DNA from: Oscillospiraceae bacterium
GTDB taxonomy: Bacteria > Bacillota > Clostridia > Oscillospirales > Oscillospiraceae
Direction: 5' to 3'
Length of the DNA stretch: 64,000 nt
Assembly (NCBI GenBank): GCA_021771635.1
Contig: JAETOQ010000003.1
Coordinates: 24,774 to 88,773, forward strand
The position numbers were made by a program, and so were the translations under genes. Under the pieces are notes generated by a model. The model saw nothing but the letters and a program-made list of their open reading frames with translations, did not search any database and was not told the origin of the DNA. Shown piece by piece: positions 60,075 through 64,000 of this stretch; the stretch's first letter is position 1; every line of letters starts with the position of its first letter.

Positions 60075-61064
60075 TCAGTTGACCTTTTTAGCGGCCCTGG
60101 CCTTGCGCTGCACGTCCACGATGACCGCGATCAAAATGACCGCGCCGGTGATCATTTGCTGATAGTATGTGGAGACGTCCAGCAGAACGATGGCGTTTCG
60201 GATGATGGCCACCACAATGGCGCCCATCACTGTGCCGATGATGCCGCCCTCACCGCCCAGAACCGATGTGCCGCCCAGCACGGACGCGGCCACAGCCTCC
60301 ATCTCATAGGACTGCCCGGCAGTAGCCTGTGCCGCACCCAGGCGCGCCACATATACCACGCCGGCGATGGCTACCATAATGCCGGAGATGATATATACCT
60401 TGCATTCATTCCAACGGGTCTTGATACCAGAGAGACGGGCTGCCTCTCGGTTGGAGCCAACGGCCAGAATATACCGGCCGGTGGCCGTGTAGGACAGGAT
60501 AAACTGGCCGATCACAGCGGCGATGATAAAAATAATAACCGGAACCGGAATACCCAGCAGATCGCCGCCGCCGATCCACTTGAACGAACTGTTGGTGATG
60601 GCGATAGGGCTGGCTTGTGTAATGACAAGCGTCAGACCGCGGCAGAGATACATGGTACTCAGTGTCATGATAAAAGGCGGGATCTTCAGGCAGGAGACGA
60701 CCACACCATTGGCGGCACCGATAGCCGCGCCAACCAGAATGCCCGCCAGGATCGCCAGGAAGATGGAACCTGAATTCTCCACGATATAGGCGGAGACCAC
60801 GCCCACTAGCGCCAGCAGAGAGCCCTGGCTCAAATCAATGCCGCCGGTCATCAGGACAAAGGACATGCCCAGGCCCATGATGACATAGACGGCGGCCTGC
60901 CGCAGAATGCTGAGAATGTTGCTGGTGGTGAGGAACATAGGGTGTGCGAAAGACAGGGCTACCATCAGTACGACCAGAGGCACGGCCGCGGAGATCCAGG
61001 GGTAATCGAAGTGAAATTTCCGCCGCTTCGGCGTTAAATCTTTATTTTCCTTGCTTTGTGCCAT
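60075..61064 (-). CDS. RbsC-type sugar ABC transporter permease
   Basis: The 329-residue CUT2 permease has about nine helices and the family motifs MGLGMSFVLMTGGIDLSQGSLLALVGVVSAYI near residue 63, TLSTMYLCRGLTLVI near 135 and GVVYVARLGAAQATAGQSYEMEAVAASVLGGTSVLGGEGGI near 234. The N-terminal 30 residues are basic and cytoplasmic. It lies 15 bases after the ATPase gene. Confidence 0.94.
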   Translation of the reverse strand: MAQSKENKDLTPKRRKFHFDYPWISAAVPLVVLMVALSFAHPMFLTTSNILSILRQAAVYVIMGLGMSFVLMTGGIDLSQGSLLALVGVVSAYIVENSGSIFLAILAGILVGAAIGAANGVVVSCLKIPPFIMTLSTMYLCRGLTLVITQASPIAITNSSFKWIGGGDLLGIPVPVIIFIIAAVIGQFILSYTATGRYILAVGSNREAARLSGIKTRWNECKVYIISGIMVAIAGVVYVARLGAAQATAGQSYEMEAVAASVLGGTSVLGGEGGIIGTVMGAIVVAIIRNAIVLLDVSTYYQQMITGAVILIAVIVDVQRKARAAKKVN

Positions 61065-61079
61065 TTCACATTTTCCTCC

Positions 61080-62573
61080 TCAAATGGAATAACTCATGAT
61101 TTTCTCCTGTGTGGCGTCCGCACGGTCGATATTGGCGGTGATGCGCCCGTCCCGCATCACAATGACGCGGTCACAGATGCCAAGGATCTCCGGCAGCTCC
61201 GAGGAAATGACGATGACCGCCGCCCCTTGGCCCACAAGGTTATTGATGATCTGGTAGATCTCGCTTTTCGCGCCCACATCAATGCCGCGGGTAGGCTCGT
61301 CGAATATGTAGATGCTGGCTTCTGAGCAGAGCCACTTGGCAAACACAACTTTCTGCTGATTCCCGCCGCTGAGGAACTTGCTCAGCCGGTTGATCCCCGG
61401 CGTTTTGATGCGGAGCTTGTCCCTGTATTCCTCGGCAGCATCCCGCTCCTTCTTGCCGTCCAGGATGAATCCCCTCTTGAACTTCCGCTGCAAAGACGGA
61501 AGAGAGATGTTTTCCTTTACGGATTTGGTAAGGATCAGCCCCTCTGTCTTCCGGTCCTCGGGCAGGTAGCCGATGCCGTTGGCGATGGCCTCGGCGGGAT
61601 TGGTGACTTTCACTTTCTGTCCATTGATAAAGATCTCTCCGGAAGTTCTGGGAATGGCGCCAATGATAGCCTTGGCAGTGGAGGTCCGGCCGGAGCCGAC
61701 TAAGCCGGAAAAGCCCAGCACCTCCCCCTTCCGCAGGGTGAAAGAGATATCATAGATCGTGTCAGGCACCTGGATGTCCTTTACTTCAAACATCACATCG
61801 CCGATGCGGCTTTCCCGGTGGGGGAATTTTTCCTCCAAGGTCCTGCCTACGATCATGTTAATGATTTGATCCATGTCGGCGGTTTTGCAGTTTTCGATTT
61901 CGCCCGTCAGCTCACCGTCCCGGAAAACAGTGGCTCTGTCGCCGATTTGCTTGATCTCTTCCATCCGGTGGGACACGTAAATAAATGTGACGCCGGTCTT
62001 CTTCAGCGTTTCAATGATTCGGAAGAGATTGCTGATCTCATTGTCAGAGAGGGAGGAGGTCGGCTCGTCCAGGATCACGATAGAGGGATTCTGGGAAAAC
62101 ACTTTGATGATCTCCACGATCTGCTGGTCCGCTACGGATAGCTTGCGCACCTGCGCATGGGGATCGATATGCGTAACCCCCAGCTCGCTGATCCAGCGCT
62201 CACATTCCGTGTACGTCCGCTTCCAATCAATAGTACCAGAGGCATTCCGCAGCTCCCGTGTCAGAAATACATTTTCCGCCACGTTCAGATGCGGGATCAG
62301 GCTGTTCTCCTGAAAGACTGTTCCGATCCCGAGCTTTCGGGACTGCAAAGTGTCATGGATTTTAACGGGTGCGCCGTTCAGATAGATCGTTCCACCCTCG
62401 TCCGCCTGGTAGACGCCGGTCAGGATTTTGATAAGAGTCGACTTGCCTGCGCCGTTTTCTCCCAGCAGAACATGCACATCACCACGGTGTATCTCAAAAG
62501 ATATATTTTTCAGTGCTTTTACACCGGGAAATGTTTTGGAAATGTTTTCAAACCGTAAGATACTGTCGGACAC
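61080..62573 (-). CDS. RbsA-type sugar ABC transporter ATP-binding protein (two NBDs)
   Basis: The 497-residue protein joins two ATPase domains. The first has Walker A GENGAGKSTLIKILTG near residue 38 and Walker B SIVILDEPTSSLSDNE near 160. The second has GLVGSGRTSTAKAIIG near 285, LSGGNQQKVVFAKWL near 398 and IYIFDEPTRGIDVGAKSE near 420. The Arg-Thr in the second P-loop is usual in this family. A GTG start at 62573 is chosen because AGGTG lies eight bases upstream and the protein then begins VSDSILRFENISKTFPGV; an upstream ATG adds 16 unlikely residues. It is the first gene of the leftward operon. Confidence 0.94.
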   Translation of the reverse strand: MSDSILRFENISKTFPGVKALKNISFEIHRGDVHVLLGENGAGKSTLIKILTGVYQADEGGTIYLNGAPVKIHDTLQSRKLGIGTVFQENSLIPHLNVAENVFLTRELRNASGTIDWKRTYTECERWISELGVTHIDPHAQVRKLSVADQQIVEIIKVFSQNPSIVILDEPTSSLSDNEISNLFRIIETLKKTGVTFIYVSHRMEEIKQIGDRATVFRDGELTGEIENCKTADMDQIINMIVGRTLEEKFPHRESRIGDVMFEVKDIQVPDTIYDISFTLRKGEVLGFSGLVGSGRTSTAKAIIGAIPRTSGEIFINGQKVKVTNPAEAIANGIGYLPEDRKTEGLILTKSVKENISLPSLQRKFKRGFILDGKKERDAAEEYRDKLRIKTPGINRLSKFLSGGNQQKVVFAKWLCSEASIYIFDEPTRGIDVGAKSEIYQIINNLVGQGAAVIVISSELPEILGICDRVIVMRDGRITANIDRADATQEKIMSYSI

Positions 62574-62668
62574 AACGAATGCACCTACTTTCCAGGCAGA
62601 GAATTTTGCTGTTTTGCACAATTAAAATTATAGATAAGCGTGGTCATTATTCAATGATTTACGAGCGA

Positions 62669-62696
62669 AAAAAATTTCTAAACAGCGAAATTTTTT
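62669..62696. promoter_or_regulatory. Palindrome upstream of the RbsACB-type operon
   Basis: AAAAAATTTC-N8-GAAATTTTTT, with GCG just outside each arm in similar positions, lies about 100 bases before rbsA. It is a candidate operator for the operon's LacI protein, but the sequence is unlike a classic LacI site. Confidence 0.35.
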
Positions 62697-62699
62697 GCG

Positions 62700-63058
62700 A
62701 AAAGTGAGGCTTTTAGACAACATTTTGTAAACAAAAAAGAGAATAAAGCCTCTGTTACCACGCTGCCGAAGAAAATTTTCCAGAAAAATGAAGCGCTTTT
62801 GTGAGATAAGCGCACAGTGAATGGCATTGGCGGTTCCCCATAAGCTGTTGAAGGCTTAAAAAATATGGAAACATCTACTTAAATCAATGGAAATTCTGAT
62901 GCAGTTCCGCGCTGGGGCGCGAAACGAGTTCCATCGCATGGCTATTTCTATGAATTGGGTGTTCACCATGAAAGAGCCGGAGGCAGCTGCCGATTTGGAA
63001 GCCGCAAAATGCCGGCGATCCTCTTCCGCCGGAAAGATCAAGGGGGGAGCTGGCATCG
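62700..63058. other. Non-coding stretch, nothing recognised
   Basis: No reading frame with a ribosome site or family resemblance is visible on either strand. Base composition is lower in GC than in the genes around it, consistent with decaying sequence ahead of the spoVB-like pseudogene. Confidence 0.5.
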
Positions 63059-63211
63059 GTACTAAAAAAGAGAGACGTTCAGCTGTTCGGCTTTTTACTG
63101 GGCATCGTTATTCTGCTGGCTCTGGAACAGCCGAAAAAGCTGACCGCTCAACGGGAAGTCACAGGGCAGGCTGCTTTCATGAAGAATGACCTCCATACGG
63201 ACGAAGCATAA
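63059..63211 (+). pseudogene. Possible remnant of a small membrane protein
   Basis: A 50-codon open stretch encodes VLKKRDVQLFGFLLGIVILL, then ALEQPKKLTAQREVTGQAAF and a stop. It has one hydrophobic segment and an AAGGGGGGAGC site ten bases upstream, but the first codon would be GTA, not a start. It may be a small gene whose start codon has mutated. I do not recognise the family. Confidence 0.3.
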
Positions 63212-63215
63212 TTTT

Positions 63216-63816
63216 ATGAAAAAGTAAAACAACACGTTTCTTGTATCCAGTGTACTGACGATACTCAGCTCACAGCTGATCGTTAAAGTGAGCGGCCGGC
63301 TCTATCGTCTGGTCATCACCAATATTGACGGCTTCGGGGGGGCGGCTTTTATACGGCCGACTATCAGATCTATACCATGCTGCTGGCATTTCCTCCGTGG
63401 GGATCCCCAATGCGATTGCAAAGCTGATAGCGGCGGAAGCGGCAGTTGGCAACTGGCAGCGGGCCCGCGAAATATTCCAAACGGCGCTGCTGCGGGGGGC
63501 CGTCAAGGTCACGCTGAATCTGATCCTGATCCGTATCCCGTAGATCAACATTTACAGTGCGCCCGTGGCCTCCGCCGTCTGCTTTTTCCGGCTGCGCCGG
63601 GCGCTGCCGCTGTCTCTGCCGGTGGGGAAATATTTGCTGAGACCCGCCGCTTACGCGGCGGCTATGGGTATTGCCGCGAAAATCGGTTATTGGTGGCTGC
63701 ATCAATGCGCTGGCTCCAATACGGCGGCGTTGCTGGCAGTGCTGCTTGCGCCTGCACTGTATGCGGCGCTTATTCTGGTGTGCAAGGGCGTGACGGCGGA
63801 GGATCTGCGCGCTTAA
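63216..63816 (+). pseudogene. Decayed SpoVB/MurJ-like lipid flippase gene
   Basis: From ATG 63216 the frame reads MKK, a TAA stop, then NNTFLVSSVLTILSSQLIVK and LYRLVITNIDGFG. It shifts to YTADYQIYTMLLAF and again to SSVGIPNAIAKLIAAEAAVG, all in the order of the SpoVB N-terminus. About 300 residues are missing before the C-terminal match AVKVTLNLILIRIP, a TAG stop, INIYSAPVASAV and onwards to GVTAEDLRA. Two stops, two frameshifts and a large deletion show it is dead. The family flips lipid-linked precursors in sporulation or cell-wall synthesis. Confidence 0.8.
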
Positions 63817-63887
63817 AACCTTATTTGATATGTATCTGTTTACTGCCGATTCCGAAATGCAACATGATTCTTGTCGCAAGAGTTTAA

Positions 63888-64000
63888 GAACCTGTATTCA
63901 TAACCGGGGAATGCCGGATGGACGAGGATTTTTCTCGTCAGACAAGGAGATTTTCCGCAGCCATACTGACGTATGGCAAGGGAAAGCGACGCCGTATGGC
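63888..64000 (+). mobile_element. MITE-like element, copy cut by the right edge
   Basis: Starts GAACCTGTATTCATAACCG and follows the 45618-45883 copy with two differences in 113 bases. Its right end lies outside the window, so short or long form cannot be told. Confidence 0.8.

Noticed and set aside
62887..63189. A 100-codon plus-strand frame near the right end
   Set aside because: It lacks a ribosome site, shows no domain, and overlaps the more protein-like hydrophobic frame at 63059-63211.

Overview
The window is GC-rich chromosomal DNA from an anaerobic, probably gut-dwelling member of the Bacillota (class Clostridia). It looks most like Oscillospiraceae of the Flavonifractor/Lawsonibacter/Intestinimonas kind. 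Four things suggest this: an isoleucine-type T-box in front of ilvC, strong AGGAGG ribosome sites, lipoproteins with an AACGGK lipobox, and remnants of sporulation genes (SpoVB-like, Spo0A C-terminal-like). I saw no rRNA, tRNA, prophage or CRISPR array. No taxonomic search was possible.

Layout. 1-3.1 kb: a MarR repressor and a heterodimeric ABC exporter cut by the left edge. 3.4-8.4 kb: T-box, ilvC, ilvD, a DUF815 ATPase and a LysE-type exporter. 8.4-13.2 kb: a 3-hydroxyisobutyrate-dehydrogenase-like enzyme divergent from a LysR regulator, a ThrE-like exporter and a MerR regulator. 13.4-16.2 kb: an AGCS amino acid symporter and a Cys/Met gamma-lyase-type PLP enzyme. 16.5-28.8 kb: arginine and amino acid metabolism (arcA, arcB, a YfcC carrier, a polar amino acid ABC importer, an M20 hydrolase, an NCS2 nucleobase permease, argH). 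28.9-32.2 kb: MalY/PatB-type C-S lyase, L-cysteine desulfidase family protein, YhcH.

31.7-45.5 kb is an amino-sugar/sialic-acid island: YhcH, MsmK-type ATPase, nagA, nagB, a NanA-type lyase, two permeases, a binding protein, an RpiR regulator, an AGE-type epimerase, an atypical ROK kinase, an SGNH esterase and a YesL-like protein. The parts can be assembled into import, cleavage to ManNAc, epimerisation to GlcNAc, phosphorylation, deacetylation and deamination to fructose-6-phosphate. A shared A/T-rich palindrome upstream of both halves is a plausible RpiR operator.

46-53.7 kb: two LacI regulators, an endonuclease/exonuclease/phosphatase-fold enzyme and an AfuABC/FbpABC-type importer, possibly for a phosphorylated or phosphodiester solute. 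54.3-62.6 kb: one long leftward operon with RbsACB-type importer, LacI, two nearly identical zinc dehydrogenases and a sugar-isomerase-like TIM barrel, possibly an oxidative route for a rare sugar or polyol. The right end holds a decayed spoVB-like gene.

The most unusual material lies between genes. There are at least two families of short, inverted-repeat-bounded, palindrome-rich elements, one nested inside the other at 25.0-25.4 kb. Two further elements of similar build, an IS1182-type transposase scar and two sporulation pseudogenes are also present. A structured leader with a 23-codon reading frame and a terminator just upstream of the M20 gene is the best candidate for undescribed regulation. 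I did not find a convincing wholly new protein system.
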